The notes under the pieces were generated by a model. That model was not told the origin of the DNA. It ran no database searches and worked only from the letters and a program-made list of their open reading frames with translations. From Paramoeba atlantica (lineage: Eukaryota > Discosea), in the NCBI GenBank assembly GCA_977017575.1, contig CDRNVI010000041.1, forward strand, positions 186,001 through 250,000: DNA of 64,000 bases, in the 5' to 3' direction. Position 1 is the stretch's first letter. Each line of letters opens with the position of its first letter. Position numbers and translations under genes: made by a program. Positions 45,359 through 55,030 of this stretch are shown piece by piece.

Positions 45359-45565
45359 TTTGAAGGGCCTGCCCGGAGGGCCCTTCGAGAGGGTGCAGAC
45401 CCGCTGCCGCGGGGGGTGCTTTACCTCGTGACATGTAATTTTGAAGGAAACAAGCTTCTGATAACTTTTTTTGCAGGGCCCGCCCGGAGCGCCCTTCGAG
45501 AGGGTACAGGCCCGCTGCCGCGGTGGGTGCTTTTGAAGCAAACAAGCTTCTGAAATTTCGATAAA
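45359..45565. repeat. Two tandem GC-rich units, period about 111 bases
   Basis: GGGCCTGCCCGGAGGGCCCT (45365) and GGGCCCGCCCGGAGCGCCCT (45476) start two similar units that share CTTCGAGAGGGTRCAGRCCC, GCTGCCGCGG and then GAAACAAGCTTCTGA. They contain strong self-complementary words and lie between the Helitron stop and the RRM gene. Confidence 0.75.
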
Positions 45566-45681
45566 AAAAATTGAAAGCAATTTTGACGGAGCGTAATTCT
45601 GCAGCTATGATGGAGACATTTTTTTTTGGTAGAGGGCGCGTGAGCGTTGGGGTCACTCGCACTTCTTCTGCCGAAGCTGAA

Positions 45682-45714
45682 GACGCCGGGCTTGTGACCG
45701 GTATCAAGCGTGCT
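45682..45714. repeat. Dispersed 33-base GC-rich motif, copy 2
   Basis: GACGCCGGGCTTGTGACCGG followed by TATCAAGCGTGCTT; see copy 1 at 1754-1786. It lies just behind the Helitron coding region. Confidence 0.5.
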
Positions 45715-45761
45715 TCCCCCCTAGAGAGGTCTTCCTAAGAAGATCGTTTCAATCTAATTTC

Positions 45762-48700
45762 TTAGAATTGATAAGTCAAATCGGTAAGCCGATTTGCTTT
45801 TTCCATGGCCGGAAATTTAGGCCTATGGTAACCTGAAGTCAGGTGTGTTCCTGGGCGATCTGTGCCCATGCCAGGGAGCACTCGAATATCATCGAGGCAT
45901 TGTGCCCTGGATATTGCTACTGTGAGCTTGGCGAGTTCCGGTCTCTTGGACCACGCCTTATCATTCAAGTCAAGAATAACACCTTTCTTCACGGTGATAC
46001 CTTGTACTTTGTGATACGTATAGGCAAATCCCAATTCCACTTGAAAGTTTCCTTGGGAAGCCTTATCATGGTGCTGCGCCTTTTTGGCGTAAAATTCTAC
46101 ACCTGACCCCTTCTCAATGCATTGCATAAAAGAAGGGGCTTTTCGTAGATAACGAACACCATCAATAGTGTCGTATGACAAATCGTCTGACACAAGGTCT
46201 CTCATTTCAATCACTGTCCCATTCGCAATTTTCATTGTATAAGGAGCAATGTTCTCGGTGATTACACCGGGTGCTCCTTTTACAAATACAGAAAATGCTT
46301 CAGGGTGTGTGTCAATGAGTTTACCTTGGACGTTATCGCCTGTCCATGCGAACAATGGGCAATTGTGACGTCTGGAAAAATTTCTTGCCATTGCGACATT
46401 AATCTTGTGCCGTTCAATATTTGTTCCAACAATGACAATTGCATTGCGGAACTTTTCTTGGTCCTCAGAGGTAAGAGGTTTTACCAATTGGATGAACTTC
46501 TTCAACCCCTCATTGGGAGCTTTTCGAAGAAGACGCAAGATATCTGAAAATACAGTATCTTGTCGTGCTCGCATTTGCTGTTTGAGTTCAAACACATACG
46601 AGACTTGAAAAATATTCTCAAAAATGGGATTATTACCAAGAGAGCTATCTTCTATGGTAAGAGACGCTCCTTGTACTGGTCTCAGCTGATAAAAATCTCC
46701 AACAAAGAGCATGTTGATGCCTCCATAGGGAAGCTGCTCATTTCCTTTGATTTGCTGCAGTCTAGTGTTGATACAGGCAAGGAAACACTTGCTGATCATT
46801 GACACTTCGTCGACTATGATTAATCGACATTTCTCATACCTTTGTTGGTATGGTAGAAGGCTACTGCTTGAAAGATGTTTCAAATTTCTTGCAGTAGCCC
46901 CTATCGGTATGCAGAGGGAAGCGTGTATTGTGCAACAGTGCAGTACTGATGCGGCGATCCCAGTGGGCGCCATTGCAATACATTGGCTTCCCAGTTCTTG
47001 CATTATGAAACGGGAAACTAGACTTTTCCCGGTTCCGGGGCCACCGAGCAGAAACATACATTTCCGCTCGGGGTCTAGTTTCCCGTTTAGTAAATCTTCA
47101 ATTTGATTTACGCACTGTTTCTGTGCTTGGTTCAGTTCAATGGAATTGTTGTCTTCGCGCAATATGTAGCTGCGATCGAACGTAATCTCTTCGTATTGAT
47201 TACTGCGAACCAGTGGACGATCCTCATTAAAATGAGCTCTGTCCACTGGTGCACTTGGCTCAGATTGAGCCGAAGTTGCAAATCGTTCGTTTTGGATCAT
47301 TTCAGCATAGCGCTCTCGCGCATTTATGACTGAAATATTGGACCTCGTCCTTGTCATTGTCGATGCAAGATCAACATTTTCTTCAGAGGAGTTCTCAGTA
47401 GAACCTCCTAACGCGGCCGTTAAAGCTCGCGTTTGTAGTTCGCAGTATGCATTCTGCTGAACCAATCGCTCTTCATTAACCACTGCAGTGTTCTGCTGTG
47501 CTTCAAGAGCATCTTGAAGATGAGGTTCAACCTCTCGCACTTCAAGCTCATTTTCGTACGCAATGTTGCGTGCTAATCTTGCTTCTTCCAGAGTGCAAGC
47601 ATCTTTGCGTCGATACAAATCTGCCGCGTTCTCTGTATTCTTCGAAGCATGTAAAAGCCGAAGAAAGTTGCACATTATGTCATACTTTCCAGGCGTATTT
47701 ATTTTCGCTTCATTGAGAAGCTTTTCAAACCCTTCTAGGGTCATTTCATGGCTCGGTGAGCCTTTCGTCCATGGGGAAAACAATGCCACCATGTGTTTCG
47801 CTACTCGAAGATGGCTTCGAGCTCGTGCCCCAGGTTCTTTTGAAGAACTCAATATGGGAAAACCTGGTATAGCTGGCACAGTGTGCAAAGAGCGCAACTG
47901 TTGCTCAACAATATCTCCAGGCTCAAATTCCGGGTGGCCGTCAATGTCCTCAAAGGCGTATCTCCCATTAGCACGACGTCCGCGACGACGTCTTCGATTT
48001 GTCCCTGACTCAAAATCTGAATCATGATCGGGCTCTTCTTGAGCTAGTTCAGCTCTTTTCTTCTTTACGCTGACAATGCCTGCATAGGAATACAGGTCAA
48101 GGTCTTGAAGATCTTCGCCCCTGTGCATGTAACGCACATGGAGTGGTGCAAGAACTGCACAATCATGTTCGGTGATCATTAGAGGAGCCTCTAAGATACC
48201 GTTGTCGAACTCCATATTAGAGTCTTGTGACGAATCATCGTCACTGATTTCTGGATCTCTGTGATCAGACTCACTTGGGATATTTGCCAGGAACTTCATT
48301 ACACGGTTCATATTGATCCATGTGAAGTTATGGCTCATATACTCGGAGGATTGGCCGAGACAAAAGGCAGTTGCCATTTCGATTGAAACTTCTATCTTTC
48401 GATGTGTCATGTTCGACAATTTCTGTAGAACTAAGCGCGCCATCGGAATGTCAGTTTGCACTCTGTTCTCTGAATTCAGACCCATTTGAAGGTGGTCATT
48501 GGCTGCGCGAAGTGCTGGTACAATGTACACAGGTGGACCAATGTCCTTGCTCATATATTTTATGAGATATTGCATAATTTTTATGCCTGGACCTTCGCTC
48601 CCAATGAAAACTACACATGTATTGCATCTTACGCAAGCAGTGAGTGTTTCATTGTACGGAACGGTGATGGATCCCCGTTTAGTGTGTTGTGTCGGGTCCT

Positions 48701-51700
48701 GGTTATTGCGCAGAAGCACAATCAGAGACCTTTCATCAAGTACTGGCCAAATGGTATCATTTTTAATCGGCCGTGTTGGAGCCTTGAGCCGGAATTCCGG
48801 TTGTCCGGATTCATCCATCTGAACCTCAACCTCTCTAACTTCCGTTTCATTTTCATGAAGTACGGATGGAATGCCATATCGGCATTTGTTCTTGCCAATG
48901 TTTCCTTTCATTTTGAAACACATGGGTCTGTGACCAACGTGCTGCTGAACATCAACAGCACATTTGGCCACATGTTCCCTGAAATAATCATCCTTTTCAT
49001 CAGGAATGATATGTAGACCTCCGCGATACATCTTTGAGTAGTCGAGCGTTGCATGGCCGTAAAGCTCCTTACTGATCCTTTGCGCCCACTCGGGCAGATC
49101 AGCGCGCATCGTCGTACCCAAAGACTTCGCGAGACCATCGTGCTCCTTCACAATGTGAATTAATTCGGAGACGTAATGTGGACTAAGATTCGTCCATAGC
49201 ACACTATGAAAGTGTAGCGCACCTCTTTTCTGGCATTCTACAACACCAAAAAATGCTCGAGGGCGACCAAAGAGGCCTTCAAGAACGTCACGTTCCTTCT
49301 TTACCTCATCTACATTCGACATTCCGTACAATTCGGTAAGAAGAGTACGGATTTGCCGTTCGAAAATGCTAGTGGATCTGACAGGATTCCCTTGCACAAG
49401 CTCAGATCGCTTGAGAAGGTTGGCCCGCATTTCCTGCATTTTTTCGCTCTCATCATTTGTGATGATTCTTAGAGCTAGAACGTTATCGTTCATGTTTGGA
49501 CTCACTGTGATCCAGTAACTTGGCAGTCCGTATCGCCTGTATAAGGCGTAGATCTGGCCTTGTGATGCCTTTCGCTTTGCTGGCGAAAAGGGTATCGTTT
49601 TTGCGCATACTTGCACAAATGGCAGAAACTTTGTTTCCAGAAGTTTCGCCTCGGAACTGTTTGGGTTCCTTATAGCCTGTTGCACAATGTGATAGAAAGC
49701 ATCAGCATTGCAAAAATTCATGAGGCTTCTGTGCATATCTTTGTTATACTTCAGATTTTGCACTACTGCTGATGAGACTGCACGGCGCCGAAGCACATCG
49801 TAGCAGTAAAATATGAATCCAGCATTCTTTGCAAATCGGGAATCCGATTGCTCTAGAATTTCCTTGATTTCATATAGTTCAAACGTTGAACCCTTAAAAG
49901 GGTACTTTTGCATCAGCGTCGGAAATGCTCCGAGCAAGATGTTTTCCATGTCGGTATACTCATTGAGTAAACCTTCTTTTTGTTTCAGTTGCATCGCCAC
50001 GGCATGCGTAATTTGCGCACCCGCCGGCGCATTGCTTACAGGGCTGTGATCAGTTACAAAAGATCGTGTGATCTCACCGCGAGGATCGCGATGTAACGTA
50101 TCGGAAGCCACTGCTTGGGTGACCATACTGTTGATGGCGTTTTCACCCTCCTGGGAAACAGATCTATCCCAAAGATGTGAGACAACGTCTCTACAATGTT
50201 GCTCGGTAACAACGTTGATCTTTCCTTCCTCTTTCAGTTGAGCATACACGTGGTTATGCTCACAGAGGAAGTGTACCCAGGTGTTCAGGGTCTCTGATTT
50301 CACGCCGAATATGCCACTCAGCTGTGCAGAACATAGTCTTTGACTACGTTTCGTTCTCCGTTCGTTGGCTATCCAAACAATTTGGATGTTCTTAATCGCG
50401 CCCTCGAGATCAGGAACTCTTTCGAGTTGCAAGAGCTCAAGGGTTTCGCGTGCTGTAGCCGTCACGTGTCCAGTGAACTTCGTGTCTGGCCTTAAGGATG
50501 CGGCATATGCGCCACCTTTCCTATGTACACTGATGATTGTGCAGTGTAAAAACACCTTTTGAAGAAGGATCTCTTCTACCAGCGTGGGTACTGGAAGGTG
50601 ATTTGTAGAAGGTTGTTCTACTGGACCGCGGGGAATTCTCCCTTTTTTGTCCATTATTCTTTGATCCCTTGCACAAAGTTGCGCTTCGGGATTCGGAAGG
50701 TCACTTTCGAGAAGAATAACTTTACAAGAATCACAACTTGTGATACGTTGGTCGTCGTTCATTCTCTTTTTGTACCTTTTCATGCACTCTTCTTGAGCTT
50801 CCGTACTGACTGAAAAATCTTCCAAAGGAAGACGATCAATGTAGGAAGTCTCATAGAAGTATTTTAGTGCGTCTTTTGGATTGCGCTCAATGTCAAAACG
50901 TGTTCGACGTGAGCCATCTCCATTGACTTCGTATGTGTCAAAATTGACAATACATTTCGCGATGCAACATCGTTCAAGCCAGTACCGAAGTTCATTGGCT
51001 GAAGATTCTTTGCATATTTCGTTTGTGTGAAAGATGGTATTTTCACACATCTGCATGATAGCATATGCTGCACTGTCAATAGTGCTAGCATTCGTCACAT
51101 TCGTGACAGTTGCTTGATTCAAAATTGAAACAATTTCATTTTCAAGAGAGGGACTCGTAATAAACGTATAAACGTTCTTTTCACCCTTCTTTTTCAAGGA
51201 AACAAGGACCCATATGGGCCCCGATGATTCATCTGTTTCCAAGTATGTAAATATGTGTAAACCCACACGGTTCCTTGAAGTGAACTTGTCACATTCATTG
51301 AATGGACATACTTTCACAGGAAATCGTCGTGTGTTAATGGTTTTACATAATACATTTTCCACAAAGTAGAGAATCTCTACTGATTTTAGTGGATGATCTA
51401 GCCTTGTGAATGCTTCTTTGGTACGCTTTTCTTGTGGATACAAAGTGAGGGGTATAACCCCCACTTCGCCTTTTTCCAGTGAAGCTTCGAGCCACTTCCA
51501 GAGTGATAAAAGTTTATCACGTTCTGTCAGTTTCGGCCAATCACGGTCTTGCGTGATAGTGTAGGCTATGGCTCCCAGGGAGAGCTCACCTTCATCGTTT
51601 CCTACTAAAGGAACTGGCGTAGTAGCCATGTTTCCAATATTGTAGACGGTTCGAATTGCCGCTATCTGTGTTTCCATAGAAGCTGCGCAATTATATGTGA

Positions 51701-52502
51701 ACACTCGTCGTTTAGTCAGACATACCATGGCGAGAGAATCGCCATTGCCTTTAACGTAAACGACGTTATGTCCATCACGATGTCTCTGAATAGAGCATCT
51801 TTTATCTCCATCGCTTTGGAGGGTTTCATCACAAACAATGTGTGAATTGATGAGAATATTCTCAATCAGTTGAAAAGATGTGAGTGTTAGCGTGGAGCAT
51901 TGCTTCACACGTTCCAGCTCATCATCCTGCGATACTGCATGAGCTCTGTTGCGCTCAGCTTGTGTGATCCGAAGTCGAAAAGCCCGAGCTTCAGCATGCC
52001 GCGGATGGCGGTAAAAATGCTTTTGAAGCCCCTTAAACGTGAACATTTGTTCGGTAGCGCACAAAGTGCATTTGAACTTGTTCTGTTCGCAGGGGAGGGC
52101 AAATTCGATCCAGTCGACTTTTGTTTGAACATAACGTGTATGCTCACTTGACACCAAATGGTATTCATCTGCCGGGATAATACCCGTTGTTCCTTGAATC
52201 TGTGCGAAATACGTACATACTTCGCACAGAGGAACATTCATATCAGTTAGGAGCACCTGTGAAGGGTGTCCCATACTGAGTATGTGTCGCATCATAGATT
52301 TGACACTTAGTTTGCGTATGGCGTGCAGTGCGCATACATACGATCCATTAGAGAAACTTACGTGAAGCTCCCATTTCGGATGTAGATACGCCATTTCCCG
52401 ATGTTTCAGAGAATTCGCGTGATTAGTATTCACCATGACTGGCGGGAATCTTGCAAGATAGCAAAGTAATTGAAAGGAATACATAAATGCATTCCTTCGC
52501 AA
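45762..52502 (-). CDS. Helitron Rep-helicase protein (HUH nuclease plus PIF1-type helicase)
   Basis: The frame is 2,246 codons long; the first ATG in it is at 52484. Parts in order: an N-terminal region with zinc-finger-like Cys/His pairs; a long Helitron N-domain; the Rep nuclease with the HUH motif (KRGALHFHSVLW, about residue 1093) and the two-tyrosine motif QYLIKYMSKD (about 1311); then a basic/acidic linker and the helicase from about 1795, with Walker A GGPGTGKSLVS (about 1819), LIIVDEVSM (about 1894), INMLFVGDFYQLRPVQG and the late motif YTYHKVQGITVKKGV (about 2160). All catalytic motifs are present, so the enzyme looks functional. Helitron Rep nicks one strand and the helicase unwinds during rolling-circle transposition. 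The gene overlaps the upstream ORF by 73 bases in another frame. Confidence 0.92.
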   Translation of the reverse strand: MRRNAFMYSFQLLCYLARFPPVMVNTNHANSLKHREMAYLHPKWELHVSFSNGSYVCALHAIRKLSVKSMMRHILSMGHPSQVLLTDMNVPLCEVCTYFAQIQGTTGIIPADEYHLVSSEHTRYVQTKVDWIEFALPCEQNKFKCTLCATEQMFTFKGLQKHFYRHPRHAEARAFRLRITQAERNRAHAVSQDDELERVKQCSTLTLTSFQLIENILINSHIVCDETLQSDGDKRCSIQRHRDGHNVVYVKGNGDSLAMVCLTKRRVFTYNCAASMETQIAAIRTVYNIGNMATTPVPLVGNDEGELSLGAIAYTITQDRDWPKLTERDKLLSLWKWLEASLEKGEVGVIPLTLYPQEKRTKEAFTRLDHPLKSVEILYFVENVLCKTINTRRFPVKVCPFNECDKFTSRNRVGLHIFTYLETDESSGPIWVLVSLKKKGEKNVYTFITSPSLENEIVSILNQATVTNVTNASTIDSAAYAIMQMCENTIFHTNEICKESSANELRYWLERCCIAKCIVNFDTYEVNGDGSRRTRFDIERNPKDALKYFYETSYIDRLPLEDFSVSTEAQEECMKRYKKRMNDDQRITSCDSCKVILLESDLPNPEAQLCARDQRIMDKKGRIPRGPVEQPSTNHLPVPTLVEEILLQKVFLHCTIISVHRKGGAYAASLRPDTKFTGHVTATARETLELLQLERVPDLEGAIKNIQIVWIANERRTKRSQRLCSAQLSGIFGVKSETLNTWVHFLCEHNHVYAQLKEEGKINVVTEQHCRDVVSHLWDRSVSQEGENAINSMVTQAVASDTLHRDPRGEITRSFVTDHSPVSNAPAGAQITHAVAMQLKQKEGLLNEYTDMENILLGAFPTLMQKYPFKGSTFELYEIKEILEQSDSRFAKNAGFIFYCYDVLRRRAVSSAVVQNLKYNKDMHRSLMNFCNADAFYHIVQQAIRNPNSSEAKLLETKFLPFVQVCAKTIPFSPAKRKASQGQIYALYRRYGLPSYWITVSPNMNDNVLALRIITNDESEKMQEMRANLLKRSELVQGNPVRSTSIFERQIRTLLTELYGMSNVDEVKKERDVLEGLFGRPRAFFGVVECQKRGALHFHSVLWTNLSPHYVSELIHIVKEHDGLAKSLGTTMRADLPEWAQRISKELYGHATLDYSKMYRGGLHIIPDEKDDYFREHVAKCAVDVQQHVGHRPMCFKMKGNIGKNKCRYGIPSVLHENETEVREVEVQMDESGQPEFRLKAPTRPIKNDTIWPVLDERSLIVLLRNNQDPTQHTKRGSITVPYNETLTACVRCNTCVVFIGSEGPGIKIMQYLIKYMSKDIGPPVYIVPALRAANDHLQMGLNSENRVQTDIPMARLVLQKLSNMTHRKIEVSIEMATAFCLGQSSEYMSHNFTWINMNRVMKFLANIPSESDHRDPEISDDDSSQDSNMEFDNGILEAPLMITEHDCAVLAPLHVRYMHRGEDLQDLDLYSYAGIVSVKKKRAELAQEEPDHDSDFESGTNRRRRRGRRANGRYAFEDIDGHPEFEPGDIVEQQLRSLHTVPAIPGFPILSSSKEPGARARSHLRVAKHMVALFSPWTKGSPSHEMTLEGFEKLLNEAKINTPGKYDIMCNFLRLLHASKNTENAADLYRRKDACTLEEARLARNIAYENELEVREVEPHLQDALEAQQNTAVVNEERLVQQNAYCELQTRALTAALGGSTENSSEENVDLASTMTRTRSNISVINARERYAEMIQNERFATSAQSEPSAPVDRAHFNEDRPLVRSNQYEEITFDRSYILREDNNSIELNQAQKQCVNQIEDLLNGKLDPERKCMFLLGGPGTGKSLVSRFIMQELGSQCIAMAPTGIAASVLHCCTIHASLCIPIGATARNLKHLSSSSLLPYQQRYEKCRLIIVDEVSMISKCFLACINTRLQQIKGNEQLPYGGINMLFVGDFYQLRPVQGASLTIEDSSLGNNPIFENIFQVSYVFELKQQMRARQDTVFSDILRLLRKAPNEGLKKFIQLVKPLTSEDQEKFRNAIVIVGTNIERHKINVAMARNFSRRHNCPLFAWTGDNVQGKLIDTHPEAFSVFVKGAPGVITENIAPYTMKIANGTVIEMRDLVSDDLSYDTIDGVRYLRKAPSFMQCIEKGSGVEFYAKKAQHHDKASQGNFQVELGFAYTYHKVQGITVKKGVILDLNDKAWSKRPELAKLTVAISRAQCLDDIRVLPGMGTDRPGTHLTSGYHRPKFPAMEKANRLTDLTYQF

Positions 52503-54124
52503 TGTTGTGCTACATGCTTCGTTATAGCCTCTTTTTCAAGAGGTGTTTCAGAACACCCAGGCAGTTTGCACTGGTATATGTTTTCTGTTTCAAGGACGTT
52601 TTCTGTCCAAAATGCGTACCACTGCTTGTGCTCAGAGCACTTCGCAGGATTGTGCTTCTTGGGCACACGCCCCGCATCAAAGAATGAACAAGCTTCACAG
52701 CTTTGTTCACTTGTTTTCATATGCTTTTTTTCGACGTGCTTTCTTGCAGCGCCGAGGCTCATCACTTCACCGGAACAAGCGTCCGCAACACACTTGTAAC
52801 CGGATTCTGTCCCTGCGCTTGCGTGAGCTATGGGAAGCTCGTGCCATAGTTCGAACAGTTGCTGTTCGTGTTCGTGGCTGATACTCGAAATATGCTCTCG
52901 AGTTTTCAAGATAGGACGCTGTCCATGCATACTCGAAAAAAAGGAGCATGCTTCACAAATGTCGTGATCTCCGCGCCCATGTTCGAAAACATGTTTGCGC
53001 ATGTAGTAGTACATAAATGTGTACGACGAAGGGTTTGCTTTACCCCGTGATTCTGCACATTTTGTGCACCGAAAGCCTGCAGACATGGTACCTTGCACCT
53101 CAAAGTCCATCCACATGTCGTACATCTCCTTCTCGGTTTTGTGATTCGCACTCGAGAGATGCTCTCGAGTACGTCTTATGGGGGGTTTCCCTTGCAACTC
53201 CTCGAAGAAGGAGCACTCTTTGCAATGGGAATGATCCCCGCGCCCATGTTCGAAAACATGTTTGCGCATGTCATCATACTTGAAAGTACGATGTTCAGGG
53301 TTTTGATCGCCCTGTGCTGTGGCACATTTCGTGCACCGAAAGCCTGCAGACACGGTACCTTGCACCTCAAGGTCCATCCACATGTCGTACATCTCCTTCT
53401 CGGTTTTGTGATTCGCACTCGAGAGATGCTCTCGAGTACGTCTTATGGGGGGTTTCCCTTGCAACTCCTCGAAGAAGGAGCACTCTTTGCAATGGGAATG
53501 ATCCCCGCGCCCATGTTCGAAAACATGTTTGCGCATGTCATCATACTTGAAAGTACGATGTTCAGGGTTTTGATCGCCCTGTGCTGTGGCACATTTCGTG
53601 CATGTAAAGCCATTGACAATGCTTCCTTCAATTTGAAGGACTTTCCACGCGTTAAAAATCTCTTTTTCACGCTTGTGTTTCACACGCTCGTCGTGCTTTT
53701 GTACGCTCAAAACGGGGGGTTTTCCCATGAGCTCTTGGAAGAACGAACAAGGTTCACAAATGATATGCAACCCTTTTAAATGTTCATTTACGTGCCGCTT
53801 CATCAGGGGAGCTGTCAATTCCACCCGAATGTTCGCGTTAGCACATTCTCGGCAGGTGTAAAATTCACCTTCTTCAGCAACATGCTGTTGCCATAGCTCG
53901 TATATTTGAGCTGAGCTTTTATGTGCTTTGCTAGCACTGTGATTAAGGGTCATGCGCACCCTTTTCTTTCCTTTCTTTCTTTGAAAGAAAGTGCAGCATT
54001 CGCAGTCGCGATATGCTTCGCCCAGAGCTTTGTTAGAGCTCAGTTGGCTTCCCCCACCCCCGGCCCCAGCAAGCGACACCTCCAACGACGCCGACGACAC
54101 GGACCACGACGAATCAGAAGACAT
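52430..54124 (-). CDS. Zinc-finger-array protein of the Helitron
   Basis: The product is 564 residues. About six modules of roughly 85-90 residues repeat two Cys/His units: C..CSFFEELQGKPP...H.....H and FRCTKCA...(about 20)...MRKHVFEH. Two central modules are nearly identical. The pattern resembles BED or C2H2-type fingers and probably binds DNA or RNA. The end overlaps the Rep-helicase frame, and finger-like sequence continues in that other frame right behind (LCEVCTYFAQIQG). This means either one longer protein made by frameshift or two adjacent proteins, or a single-base change. Some Helitrons carry an N-terminal zinc-finger region on Rep itself, which fits. A role in recognising the element's ends is an inference. 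Confidence 0.75.
   Translation of the reverse strand: MSSDSSWSVSSASLEVSLAGAGGGGSQLSSNKALGEAYRDCECCTFFQRKKGKKRVRMTLNHSASKAHKSSAQIYELWQQHVAEEGEFYTCRECANANIRVELTAPLMKRHVNEHLKGLHIICEPCSFFQELMGKPPVLSVQKHDERVKHKREKEIFNAWKVLQIEGSIVNGFTCTKCATAQGDQNPEHRTFKYDDMRKHVFEHGRGDHSHCKECSFFEELQGKPPIRRTREHLSSANHKTEKEMYDMWMDLEVQGTVSAGFRCTKCATAQGDQNPEHRTFKYDDMRKHVFEHGRGDHSHCKECSFFEELQGKPPIRRTREHLSSANHKTEKEMYDMWMDFEVQGTMSAGFRCTKCAESRGKANPSSYTFMYYYMRKHVFEHGRGDHDICEACSFFSSMHGQRPILKTREHISSISHEHEQQLFELWHELPIAHASAGTESGYKCVADACSGEVMSLGAARKHVEKKHMKTSEQSCEACSFFDAGRVPKKHNPAKCSEHKQWYAFWTENVLETENIYQCKLPGCSETPLEKEAITKHVAQHCEGMHLCIPFNYFAILQDSRQSW
53071..53604 (-). repeat. 267-base tandem duplication inside the zinc-finger ORF
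   Basis: The segment from 53071 (GAAAGCCTGCAGACATGGTA) recurs from 53338 with very few differences, period 267 bases or 89 codons, keeping the frame. It is one finger module duplicated recently. Confidence 0.9.
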
Positions 54125-54254
54125 GAGAAGAATAATAGTATGAATAAAAAAGCGCTAAACAGTGAAAAAAATGTATGAACAAAAAAATTCGAAGCACAAA
54201 AATAAGAACATGTGATTTTCATCTCATTTTAGAGGATCATTTTTTAGAGGATCT

Positions 54255-55030
54255 TAGAAGTCACTCATGCTGCGCGCTTCGCGTTCAAAACTACCACCGC
54301 GTTTAACGAAGAGCCTAAAAAAGAAACTTCGGCCTGGACAGCTAAAGTAAAACAAAGATTATAGCCAAAAATAGCCGATTTTAGGGTAAAATTTTTAGGG
54401 TAAAATTTTTGGGTATTTTTGCTCTCAGAGCGCTAAATCTGACATTTGCGTGTGAGAAATCACTCGTAGGTGTGAATGGAAGCCTACTGAACGTATTGGG
54501 TATAGAATACGACTCCAACCACACCATTCTTTCGACATAAAAAGACCCCTTTGGGTTCGAAAATTACTTTTCCGCAATTTTTGGTCAAAAATGGGCCATT
54601 TTGGGAGGCGTGCCACGGCTAGAAGATGGGGTAACTTGCGAAAACAACGGTGTAGATGGCTAGTATAGGTCCTAAACTCTCAAAATACAATAGCGAAAAA
54701 AAATTTGAAAAAATATTTTTTTTACCATTTTTTCCGCCAAGTTGAATTTTTTCTCAATTTTTTTTTTTGAAAAAATCTAAACTTGGCGGACCCGTCCTGC
54801 GGATACGCGGGGGGGTCACCCCCGGGTAGTGGGGTGGAAAATGCGCGCCAAGACCCCGGTACCCCTTCTGCGGTTTTGTTTCGAAAATTTGCTCGACCAT
54901 GACCCCCCCCCCCCTGGACCCCCCATTTTTTTCAATTTTGGACCACCGGAGCCCCCTTTTATATTTTTTTCCTTTATTATATTACTGTGTTCCTCTTATA
55001 TTTTCACTGTTTTTGTTCACATTTTTTCAA
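54255..55030 (+). repeat. HPR array unit 1 (left arm missing)
   Basis: It begins inside the palindromic left end (TTAGAAGTCACTCATGCTGC) at the Helitron junction and continues through the whole interior. The minisatellite has a single unit (near 54,905). It ends in TTTTTGTTCACATTTTTTCA without the CCGCAA hairpin. Confidence 0.8.

Larger units (their letters stand above)
45762..54124 (-). mobile_element. Helitron, large autonomous-looking rolling-circle transposon (coding core)
   Basis: Two long minus-strand frames form the core: a zinc-finger-array ORF (54124-52430) and a Rep/helicase ORF (52502-45762). Partial HPR copies bound the region on both sides (to 44,430 and from 54,255). The termini were not resolved; on the 5' side a doubled TTTTAGAGGATC at about 54,228-54,253 lies at the junction with HPR and reads TCCTCTAAAA on the element's strand, a candidate TC-type 5' end. 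The coding core is about 8.4 kb and both main frames are open. Confidence 0.85.

Noticed and set aside
53071-53604. CRISPR-like or satellite array in the Helitron region
   Set aside because: The repeats are coding zinc-finger modules with no spacers; the host is a eukaryote.
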